This document shows, piece after piece, positions 1-5,534 of a stretch of 5,534 bases of DNA (position 1 is its first letter; every line of letters starts with the position of its first letter). This stretch comes from a bacterium (lineage in GTDB: Bacteria; Zixibacteria; MSB-5A5; GN15; FEB-12), in NCBI GenBank assembly GCA_030629485.1, contig DAOVOW010000162.1:1-5534 (forward strand), read 5' to 3'. A program made the position numbers and the translations under genes. The notes beneath the pieces were generated by a model that saw only the letters and a program-made list of their open reading frames with translations, made no database searches and was not told where the DNA came from.

Positions 1-431
1 AACCTGAATCCGACAAACGTTATCGGAAGTTCTTTCCGAATTTCCTGCTGCGAGATCTGCTTGTATGGTTGATCGTGCTGAACATACTGGCTGTGTTGGC
101 GGTGCTGTTTCCCGATGGTATCGGCGCCGTGCACTGGCCTCTGGGAGCCAAGGCCGACCCCTTTGGGCCGCCGCCGGCGGTGATCCGGCCGGAGTGGTAT
201 TTTATGTTCGCCTTCCAGGCGCTCAAGATGCTGCCGGCCCACGTCTGGCTGATCGAGGGTGAGTTGTTCGGCATCGCCGTGTTCACTATCGGCGGTCTCA
301 TCTGGACGCTGGTACCATACTTGAATCGGAAATCCGCCAAGGGGCAGCCATCGAAGCTGTTTACGGCGTTCGGCGTATTTGTCCTGGCCTTCGTCATCGT
401 CATGACGGCGTTGGGATACATTCTGGAATAG
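1..431 (+). CDS. Cytochrome b C-terminal (subunit IV-like) domain, 5' truncated by window edge
   Basis: This is the quinol-oxidising membrane subunit of a cytochrome bc/b6f-type complex. The frame is open from base 3 with no start, so the gene begins outside the window; 142 residues are visible. The PEWY motif of the quinol-oxidation (Qo) site is at visible residues 63-66, preceded by the ADPFGPP stretch typical of this domain. Three hydrophobic helices are seen at about 18-37, 87-105 and 119-140, as in b6f subunit IV, rather than the four in the C-terminal half of mitochondrial cytochrome b. The heme-binding N-terminal half must lie upstream, either fused or as a separate gene; the window cannot tell which. 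A TTG at base 69 could open a shorter frame, but the homology clearly continues upstream (FFPNFLLRDLL), so it is not the start. The TAG stop overlaps the ribosome binding site of the next gene. The family assignment is firm; the exact complex type is inferred. Confidence 0.93.
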   Translation, partial: PESDKRYRKFFPNFLLRDLLVWLIVLNILAVLAVLFPDGIGAVHWPLGAKADPFGPPPAVIRPEWYFMFAFQALKMLPAHVWLIEGELFGIAVFTIGGLIWTLVPYLNRKSAKGQPSKLFTAFGVFVLAFVIVMTALGYILE

Positions 432-434
432 GAG
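430..434 (+). promoter_or_regulatory. Shine-Dalgarno AGGAG overlapping the upstream stop codon
   Basis: AGGAG lies six bases before the GTG at 441 and shares its first two bases with the TAG stop of cytochrome b. It fixes the GTG as the start of the multiheme cytochrome and points to translational coupling of the two genes. Confidence 0.75.
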
Positions 435-440
435 ACGGCT

Positions 441-1685
441 GTGAAGAATATCAGATTGTTTTTGCTGCTCCTCGGGATTCTGACGATGAGCGCCGCGACG
501 ACGACGGCCCGGAACAACAACTGCCTCACCTGTCACCAGGATTTTGAGGACGAAGAAACCGGTCCGTCATACCTGATCGTTCGCGACATTCACATCCAGA
601 AGGCTCTTGCCTGTGCCGACTGTCACGGCGGTGATCCGTCGCTTGAGGACATGGATGAGGTGCGTCAGTCCCCTGACTGGCGTGGTGTTCCAGGCCATCT
701 CGAAGTGCCTGATTTCTGCGCTCGCTGCCACGGCAGCGCCTCCTACATGCACGAACACAACCCGTCGCTACCGACCGACCAGTTAGCCAAATACAGGACC
801 TCCATCCACGGTCAACGTCTGTTCGGCGACAAAGATACCAAAGTGGCAAACTGTGTCTCCTGCCACGGCGCCCATCAGATCGGCAACGCCAGGACGCCGC
901 ACTCGACTACACATCCGTTGAACCTGGCGCAGACCTGCGCTAACTGCCATGCTGACGCAGAGCACATGGCGGACTACGATATCCCGACCGACCAATTCGA
1001 AAAATACCGCCAATCCGTTCATGGCAAGGCGCTTTTGGAGCGCAAAGACCTCGGCGCGCCGGTCTGTAATGATTGTCACGGCAACCACGGCGCGGCGCCG
1101 CCGGGTGTGGCGTCGCTCTCGTTCGTCTGCGGCAATTGCCATGCGATCGAGGCGGAACTTTTCAATGCTTCACCGCATCGAACCGCTTTTGAGGAAAACG
1201 ATTTTCCGATGTGCGAAACGTGTCACTCGAATCATCTGATCGAACAACCGTTCGACAAAATGCTCGGCGCCGAAGAACCGGCGCTGTGTATCAACTGCCA
1301 CGCCGAAGATGACGGCACCGGGGGACTCGCCACGGCGGCCGCCATGTCACAAGCGGTTGAGAAACTGGCCACGGCCTATGATGAAGCGCGTACCTCGCTT
1401 GAGGATGTCATCGCCAAGGGAATGATGACCACCGACGAAGAGTTTCGGCTCAAGGAGGTCCAGCAGTTGTTGGTTGCGACGCAAAGGCAGACCCACGCTG
1501 TGGCCGCCGACACGGTCGATTCCATAGCCGAGGCGGGCTACCAAAAAGCGAATGAGGTCCGAACCAACTCGGCGGCACTGGTAGATGAGTATTACTTCCG
1601 TCGCAAGGGTCTCGGCCTGGCCACCCTGTTCATCACGGTATTGGTGGTGGCTCTGTGGGTCTACATCCGCCGTATAGAGAAATGA
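441..1685 (+). CDS. Membrane-anchored nine-heme c-type cytochrome
   Basis: This is an exported electron-transfer protein of 414 residues. A signal peptide covers about residues 1-23 (MKNIR, then a Leu-rich core). Nine CXXCH heme-attachment motifs begin at residues 28, 58, 93, 138, 166, 209, 230, 258 and 283. A two-heme module is duplicated: residues 93-147 and 166-218 share C-x2-CH, then TDQ..KYR.S.HG, then C-x2-CHG.H. A shorter, diverged third copy spans 230-267. The histidines in S.HG (123, 194) are candidate distal heme ligands. Residues about 300-385 contain no cysteine and look helical. A single membrane helix at about 390-409, followed by RRIEK, anchors the C-terminus with the hemes on the outer (periplasmic) side. 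The gene is ten bases downstream of cytochrome b, so it probably accepts electrons from the quinol-oxidising complex in place of cytochrome c1 or f. That role is inferred from context. A nitrite reductase or decaheme extracellular cytochrome is less likely: there is no CXXCK motif and the C-terminus is a membrane anchor. Confidence 0.93.
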   Translation: MKNIRLFLLLLGILTMSAATTTARNNNCLTCHQDFEDEETGPSYLIVRDIHIQKALACADCHGGDPSLEDMDEVRQSPDWRGVPGHLEVPDFCARCHGSASYMHEHNPSLPTDQLAKYRTSIHGQRLFGDKDTKVANCVSCHGAHQIGNARTPHSTTHPLNLAQTCANCHADAEHMADYDIPTDQFEKYRQSVHGKALLERKDLGAPVCNDCHGNHGAAPPGVASLSFVCGNCHAIEAELFNASPHRTAFEENDFPMCETCHSNHLIEQPFDKMLGAEEPALCINCHAEDDGTGGLATAAAMSQAVEKLATAYDEARTSLEDVIAKGMMTTDEEFRLKEVQQLLVATQRQTHAVAADTVDSIAEAGYQKANEVRTNSAALVDEYYFRRKGLGLATLFITVLVVALWVYIRRIEK

Positions 1686-1724
1686 CCGGGAAAGCGGCTC
1701 TGAACGGTACCATCGGGCCGACGT

Positions 1725-1760
1725 AAAAGCAGCCTCGCGTACGGTGCGGGGCTTCGTTTT
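1725..1760. terminator. Bidirectional intrinsic terminator between convergent genes
   Basis: The stem AGCCTCGC (1731-1738) pairs with GCGGGGCT (1746-1753), eight pairs including one G-U wobble, around a seven-base loop. AAAA (1725-1728) lies before the stem and TTTT (1757-1760) after it, so either strand gives a hairpin followed by a short U-run. The + strand reading would end the cytochrome operon (stop at 1685) and the - strand reading would end the Smr gene (stop at 1786). The U-runs are short and slightly offset from the stem, so efficiency is uncertain. Confidence 0.6.
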
Positions 1761-1785
1761 GGTGCGCCCTCCACTAAGGGACCGA

Positions 1786-2073
1786 TCACGGTTCCCTGAG
1801 ATTGACGACAGTTGCGCCCCAACTACCGCCACTGCCTCCCTCATGGTAGAAGTGCGCGACATCAGGATGAGCGGCAAGGACAGATTGCACGATGCGTCTC
1901 TTGACGCCGCGTCCTTTCCCGTGGACGATGCGGAGTGAATGGATTCTCCGACTCAGACAGGCCGCGATATACTCCAGCACTACTTCGCGAGTCTCCCGGG
2001 CCGAAAACATATGCAGGTCCAGAGTCCCATCTATGGGGTACTCAAGAGGTTTGTCGTCTTCATGGTCGGTCAT
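1786..2073 (-). CDS. Stand-alone Smr (small MutS-related) domain protein
   Basis: This 95-residue protein is essentially one Smr domain. Visible hallmarks are IDGTLDLH (residues 14-21, containing the DLH motif), the HGKG motif (51-54), and a C-terminal GSWGAT segment (83-88) leading into the last strand. Smr domains are known as nucleases: they occur at the end of MutS2, and in E. coli SmrB the domain cleaves mRNA at collided ribosomes. The DLH and GKG motifs are both present, so activity is plausible, but the substrate cannot be read from sequence. Where other Smr proteins have DLHG, this one has DLHMF, as in a group of short single-domain Smr proteins that I recall carrying DLHTF. There is no MutS2 ATPase or KOW region; the acidic N-terminal dozen residues are the only extension. 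The ATG at 2071-2073 has a weak purine-rich GAAAG before it. It is convergent with the cytochrome operon and separated from the upstream gene by a terminator, so it is probably transcribed alone. Confidence 0.88.
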   Translation of the reverse strand: MTDHEDDKPLEYPIDGTLDLHMFSARETREVVLEYIAACLSRRIHSLRIVHGKGRGVKRRIVQSVLAAHPDVAHFYHEGGSGGSWGATVVNLREP

Positions 2074-2150
2074 GTTATCTTTCGAACTGTTTTCCTATTT
2101 GGAAAGCTGTTGACTTATCCGGGCAAGATGTAACCCGGCGGTGGATCACG

Positions 2151-2182
2151 AAAAGGCCGCCGCACCAGAAGGCGCGGCGGTC
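2151..2182 (-). terminator. Intrinsic terminator of the 880-residue secreted protein gene
   Basis: GGCCGCCGC (2155-2163) pairs with GCGGCGGTC (2174-2182), nine pairs with one G-U wobble, around a ten-base loop. AAAA at 2151-2154 becomes UUUU directly after the stem on the - strand. It starts 31 bases downstream of the stop codon at 2214, the expected position and orientation. Confidence 0.72.
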
Positions 2183-2213
2183 GTTAATCGCTGGATGTAA
2201 CCTTCAGGGGTTT

Positions 2214-4856
2214 TTACATGATCACCACGAGCTTGCCGATCTGAACATCACCGTTTTCATCTTCGACGGTCCAGTAATACATACCCGAGACAACCATCTG
2301 CGTGTTACGCGTTATCAGATCCCATTCTTCGTGGGTTGCCATGGGATCGTCTTCCATTCCCATGGCTTTCCAGTCGTGTTCAATCTCCCTTACCATGTCG
2401 CCGTCGATGGTGAAGATGCGGATGGTACACTTGGGCGGCAGATTGGCGAAATTGATGACACGCGTGCGGTCCGGCGGTCGATCCGACATGGTACGACCCT
2501 CGAAACCACGCTCGCGATAGTCAGCATCGATCCGGTAAGGATTCGGATACACGTACACCTCGAGGTTCTCGCGCTGGACGTCATCCCAAGAATTGAGCGG
2601 ATAGGCCTGCTTGGTAGACAACGTGACCGCTGACTCCAGCGAGGTCAGACCGGACTCCGGAGATCCGTAGTCAAAGGCGGTCACACTGACGTAGTAAGAC
2701 ACTGTCGGCAGGAGATCGTTGATATCGATGCGGTATTCATAGTACTTGAAATAACCGTCTTCGGTTAGCTCACCCGGTTGTGCCGAATCGGGATTGAGGA
2801 CGATCGGCCGCGGCTGATCGGGATAGATCTTTCGAATCGGTGTGTCGACACCCAGTTCGGAGACGTTGAAATCCTGTGGTGTGAAGATAAACATCGATTC
2901 AGGGTAATTAGGGAGTATGTATGGGCTGCTGCGAGTGTAGCTTTCGGGATCAAACTCCATATCGAGACAAGAGTCGCCGTAGAGGCACCTCAGGTCGTCG
3001 ATGGTAAACGGAATGTCGCGGAGTTCATATCCGGGCAGATTTGGATTGTAGACCAGTTTATTATAGTCTTCCAGGTCGTATGATGCAACCAGTCCGTAGC
3101 TGCCCGGCCGCTCGTCGCGGGCGATATACACGCGATATCCCTCAAAGTCAAAATTGCGGGAGAACACATCTCTGGTTGTCTCGCTGCGCAGACCATTAAA
3201 CCTGATGCTGAGCTTGCCGACTGACGGTTCAATCCAGAAATCAGGTGGCGGCGGCGGAGAAGCTCCTCTGAAATCGGGTACGCCGTCTCCCTCGTACCAG
3301 AAGGTGTCACAGACAGTGTAAACATACACTGTGTCAAAGATGGTATCGGTAAGGTTCGTGTCCACGATTGTGTCTACACGTTCGAAGGTTGAGTCGGTAC
3401 AGCAGATATGAGACTTCCCGGAATCGCCGTCGCCGTCGGTGTCGACTCCCGGGTTGTCATAGATCCATGACGACCAGGTGGCGTTCAGAGCAAGGTCGGA
3501 GAAATTCAAATTGGCGTAGTACTCACTCGGGTTATCAGGCAGATTATCCAGGTTGCCGTCGACCGTGTGAAAGTCCTCACCGGCCACGTAAGAAAACGAG
3601 ATCGGCAATGTCTGACCGGGGCGAATATTGAAGGGACCAAACGACAACAGATACCGAGTGTCATAGCCGGTGGCGAAGAGGTCCGCCTGCTCCTGATCGG
3701 CGGGGTAGAGCCACAGCGTGTCATTGGGTTGTATGGAGCCAGTGAATACTTGATCGTAATCGAACTCTTTGTTTCTGAGAACGTAGTACTTGTTACCGTC
3801 ACCTTCCGGGGTACCGAGTCCGCCCGTGCCATAGTCGCGCAATTCTTCCTCCCAGACACCTTTGAAGGATCTCTCTCGAGGTCCGAAGTCCAGCGATGGG
3901 TTGCCGTTACCGATCCACCAGTTGAAGCTAACCTCCATCTCTTCAGCCGGTGTCCGAACAATTCTCGTCGCCGTTACATGGGGAGCAGGGTGAAATCCGG
4001 ACTCGTACGGTTCCTTAAAGTCACCGTCGTTATCGGCGATCCAGGCGATAAAAACCGTGTCTTCATACTCGCAGGCACCGTAGCTGGATCGGTAAGTATG
4101 AAGAAATCCGCAGAGATCATCGGCGAACCCCTGGTTCGTACCCTGGCAGTCGAAGCAAACATCGGCGTCGACATAGACACCCATATAAACGTTCGTCAAC
4201 TCTTTCGAGCCGATATTCTTGATTTCATAATCAAAGAGAATGAAGTCCTCGGCATAGGAATAGGACCAGGCGAAGGAACGTTGCGTGACCTCGATGTTTA
4301 AGGGTACGTGAGGACGTCCGAAGAAATCGGGGGGAACTCCCTGGGTAAGCGTGTCATAGTAGACAGAGATATAGTCCTGCTCCGAAACAGCGTCCTTGAA
4401 CTGAGGTTTAGTCGGATCGGTAATCGATCGGTAGACCATCTTCCCAAAAGGGGCCTCGTCCGGGAACATCTCATAAACCCACTGCCAACCATCGGCACCA
4501 ACCGAGACTAGTGTGTCCCGTCCCACTACGGCGCCGATCCAGAATGCGGCGCCGAACAGATACTGAATGCGGGAGTCCTTGGGATACTGGCAAGAAAACG
4601 CGATTGGCTCACCAGTGAAGGCATCTCGGGTATCCGCCACGTACTCTATCCCGAACGTTCCATTGTTGGCAACTGCCAACTGGATGAGACCGACATTGTG
4701 TTCCGCGATCTCTTCGACCGGTAGCGCCGTTGACAAAAGACGATCCCGGCCCTTACCCTCGGTGTAATTCAGAGATTGACGAGAGAAGGCGTTCTGAGTA
4801 AGAACACAACAAATCAGAATAGCGGTTGTGACCACCAGACTCTTTTTCTTCAACAT
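2214..4856 (-). CDS. Large secreted protein with C-terminal FlgD/T9SS-type Ig-like domain, function unknown
   Basis: This exported protein has 880 residues. Residues 1-25 form a signal peptide: MLKKK, a hydrophobic core, and a likely cut after AFS. An N-terminal region (about 60-230) contains YLFGAAFWIGAVVG, a WSYSYAEDFILFDY segment and VYMGVYVDADV. I associate this pattern with uncharacterised secreted proteins of FCB phyla. An acidic DTDGDGD stretch (472-478) resembles a calcium-binding loop. It is followed by a Thr/Asp-rich linker (488-518) and PPPPP at 534-538. A fibronectin-III-like region follows from about 540 to 745 (FEGYRVYIAR; YYVSVTAFDYG near its end). The last ~115 residues begin VYVYPNPYR (767-775) and end SGMYYWTVED…GKLVVIM, typical of FlgD-like or type IX secretion sorting domains. 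No enzyme motif was recognised. Cysteines cluster at 234/237/249/262 and 485/486, possibly as disulfides. The ATG at 4854-4856 is preceded by AAAGAG and AGGAAAGAG, neither at ideal spacing. A cell-surface or structural role is an inference. Confidence 0.85.
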   Translation of the reverse strand: MLKKKSLVVTTAILICCVLTQNAFSRQSLNYTEGKGRDRLLSTALPVEEIAEHNVGLIQLAVANNGTFGIEYVADTRDAFTGEPIAFSCQYPKDSRIQYLFGAAFWIGAVVGRDTLVSVGADGWQWVYEMFPDEAPFGKMVYRSITDPTKPQFKDAVSEQDYISVYYDTLTQGVPPDFFGRPHVPLNIEVTQRSFAWSYSYAEDFILFDYEIKNIGSKELTNVYMGVYVDADVCFDCQGTNQGFADDLCGFLHTYRSSYGACEYEDTVFIAWIADNDGDFKEPYESGFHPAPHVTATRIVRTPAEEMEVSFNWWIGNGNPSLDFGPRERSFKGVWEEELRDYGTGGLGTPEGDGNKYYVLRNKEFDYDQVFTGSIQPNDTLWLYPADQEQADLFATGYDTRYLLSFGPFNIRPGQTLPISFSYVAGEDFHTVDGNLDNLPDNPSEYYANLNFSDLALNATWSSWIYDNPGVDTDGDGDSGKSHICCTDSTFERVDTIVDTNLTDTIFDTVYVYTVCDTFWYEGDGVPDFRGASPPPPPDFWIEPSVGKLSIRFNGLRSETTRDVFSRNFDFEGYRVYIARDERPGSYGLVASYDLEDYNKLVYNPNLPGYELRDIPFTIDDLRCLYGDSCLDMEFDPESYTRSSPYILPNYPESMFIFTPQDFNVSELGVDTPIRKIYPDQPRPIVLNPDSAQPGELTEDGYFKYYEYRIDINDLLPTVSYYVSVTAFDYGSPESGLTSLESAVTLSTKQAYPLNSWDDVQRENLEVYVYPNPYRIDADYRERGFEGRTMSDRPPDRTRVINFANLPPKCTIRIFTIDGDMVREIEHDWKAMGMEDDPMATHEEWDLITRNTQMVVSGMYYWTVEDENGDVQIGKLVVIM

Positions 4857-5127
4857 AACTCTTTAGCTCTTTCCTACTAAGTGTTTCACCTTCTCTATGA
4901 CGTACCACACCATGAAAAGGCTTAATCAAAAAAAGGCGCTCTAAAATTAGTCATTCCGGCCGCAAAATCAAGCGCCTTTTGCACAAAATGCCCGTTATGC
5001 CGAGGAGTAGGGTACCGGACCGCCCAATAGTCTGCCCCCAAACCGCTCTAAAATGAAGCGGAGCGGCTGGATTAAGGCCACCCGATCGACCAGCTTAATA
5101 CGCCGGTATGAGCCGATTTTGCCGATA
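4857..5127. other. Intergenic region between two secreted-protein genes
   Basis: This 271-base gap contains the long-loop terminator at 4928-4980. It also holds a small hairpin CCGCT/AGCGG (5043-5047 with 5057-5061) and two copies of CGCTCTAAAAT (4937-4947 and 5044-5054). The promoter of the 880-residue gene should lie in 4857-4927 on the - strand, but no convincing -35/-10 pair was recognised there. No small reading frame with a supported start was seen. Confidence 0.5.
4928..4980 (-). terminator. Probable intrinsic terminator with long loop, downstream of the dockerin gene
   Basis: AAAAGGCGCT (4931-4940) and AGCGCCTTTT (4971-4980) form a perfect 10-bp inverted repeat around a 30-base loop. 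On the - strand the GC-rich part is followed by seven consecutive U (complement of 4928-4934), a strong terminator tail. It lies about 150 bases beyond the dockerin stop and about 70 bases before the ATG of the 880-residue gene, so it probably separates the two units. The loop is longer than usual for a terminator, and the gap to the stop is also long. Confidence 0.55.
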
Positions 5128-5534
5128 CTAAGGACAGGTCGGCGCGGGTCCCTCGTTGAACATAAAATCGACCAGGTATACAAGATCGGCGATGTCGATG
5201 CCGTTGACGCCGTCAACATTGGCCGCAGCCTCCACCGGAGGCGGCGGCCCACCTGAGAACATATAGTCCACGAGATAAACCAGATCGCCGATATCAGGGC
5301 CGGAACCGCTGCCATCGATGTCCCCGCAAACCCAGGCGGCTACCGTCAGGCTGACCGGCAGACTCCACGACGGGGTGTCCGGATCATTGGACGACACCAG
5401 CACTTGCCCGCTGTACAGGCCAGTCTCAAGATCCGTAGCGCTAAACTTGACGTCGACAGAGGTGGAACCGAACGGCTCTATCGAACCGCCGTCCGGTGAC
5501 ACCGACAGCCAATGCTCGGCCGTGATCTGGATTG
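5128..5534 (-). CDS. Secreted protein C-terminus: Ig/ASH-like domain plus dockerin-type repeat pair, 5' truncated
   Basis: The frame is open to the window edge (first residues read IQITAEHWLSVSP), so only the last 134 residues or so are visible. The GTG at 5500-5502 is internal, not the start. The first ~65 visible residues (WLSVSP…GSTSVDVKFSA…GLYSGQVLVSSNDP…SLPVSLTV) resemble the Ig-like ASH/HYDIN or BACON-like modules found near the ends of secreted proteases and other surface proteins. They are followed by CGDIDGSGSGPDIGDLVYL and NVDGVNGIDIADLVYL, each leading into a VD(Y/F)MF helix and a GGPPP or EGPAP turn: two dockerin type I (F-hand) calcium-binding repeats (5131-5328). A Cys at the start of the pair and one two residues from the end could bridge the module. 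In cellulosomes dockerins bind cohesins; in other bacteria such pairs are common at C-termini without known cohesins and may serve attachment or sorting. The catalytic or main domain lies outside the window, so the protein's job cannot be stated. Confidence 0.87.
   Translation of the reverse strand, partial: IQITAEHWLSVSPDGGSIEPFGSTSVDVKFSATDLETGLYSGQVLVSSNDPDTPSWSLPVSLTVAAWVCGDIDGSGSGPDIGDLVYLVDYMFSGGPPPPVEAAANVDGVNGIDIADLVYLVDFMFNEGPAPTCP

Noticed and set aside
783..1142. - strand open frame opposite the multiheme cytochrome
   Set aside because: The + strand carries nine CXXCH motifs in a continuous frame; the antisense frame arises from the GC-rich codon usage.
2110..2140. TTGACT (2110-2115) as a + strand promoter -35 box
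   Set aside because: There is no good -10 at the proper distance and no + strand gene downstream.
1935..2633. Long + strand open frame (232 codons) crossing the Smr upstream region and the end of the 880-residue gene
   Set aside because: It overlaps the terminator and the well-supported - strand gene, its translation shows no recognisable domain, and it has no convincing ribosome binding site.
3567..4301. Long + strand open frame (244 codons) antisense to the 880-residue gene
   Set aside because: The - strand frame is much longer, has a signal peptide and recognisable C-terminal domain, and covers this stretch completely; the + frame is an antisense shadow.
4782..4856. Lipoprotein signal (LICC) at the start of the 880-residue protein
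   Set aside because: The residue before the cysteine is not Gly, Ala or Ser as a lipobox needs; a signal peptidase I site after AFS fits better.
5066..5099. Possible hairpins GCTGG/CCAGC and ATTAAG/CTTAAT downstream of the dockerin stop
   Set aside because: The two pairings are mutually exclusive, short, and followed by no U-run, so they were not called as a terminator.
4981..5127. Possible tRNA or small structured RNA in the gap after the dockerin gene
   Set aside because: No cloverleaf arms or T-loop consensus could be found on either strand.

Overview
The window looks like chromosomal DNA from a Gram-negative-type bacterium of the FCB superphylum, quite possibly candidate phylum Zixibacteria. 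That placement is an inference from protein style and was not tested by a search. Two things suggest it: a dockerin-like C-terminus built from GDIDGSGSGP…DLVYLVDYMF-type repeats, and a long secreted protein ending in a VYPNPYR…GKLVVI sorting-type domain. The DNA is moderately GC-rich and densely coded. No mobile element, CRISPR array, tRNA or rRNA was seen.

Layout. On the + strand, positions 1-431 hold the 3' end of a cytochrome b gene (the subunit IV-like half with the PEWY quinol-site motif). Ten bases later comes a gene for a nine-heme c-type cytochrome with a signal peptide and a C-terminal membrane anchor (441-1685). Its Shine-Dalgarno overlaps the cytochrome b stop codon, so the two are almost certainly cotranscribed. 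This looks like the end of an operon for a quinol-oxidising bc-type complex in which a multiheme cytochrome takes the place of cytochrome c1 or f. A hairpin terminator at 1725-1760 closes the operon and is shared with the convergent gene.

On the - strand, read from right to left, are three genes: the 3' part of a secreted protein with an Ig/ASH-like domain and a C-terminal dockerin pair (5534-5128, entering from outside the window); an 880-residue secreted protein with a C-terminal FlgD/T9SS-type Ig-like domain (4856-2214); and a small stand-alone Smr-domain protein (2073-1786). Each is followed by a plausible intrinsic terminator (4928-4980, 2151-2182 and 1725-1753), so they appear to be separate transcription units.

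The intergenic gaps (1686-1785, 2074-2213, 4857-5127) are all under 300 bases. They hold terminators and a few short repeats but no further gene. The most interesting item is the cytochrome b plus nine-heme cytochrome pair, with its internally duplicated two-heme module. No clearly unprecedented system is visible; the two large exported proteins are the least understood content.
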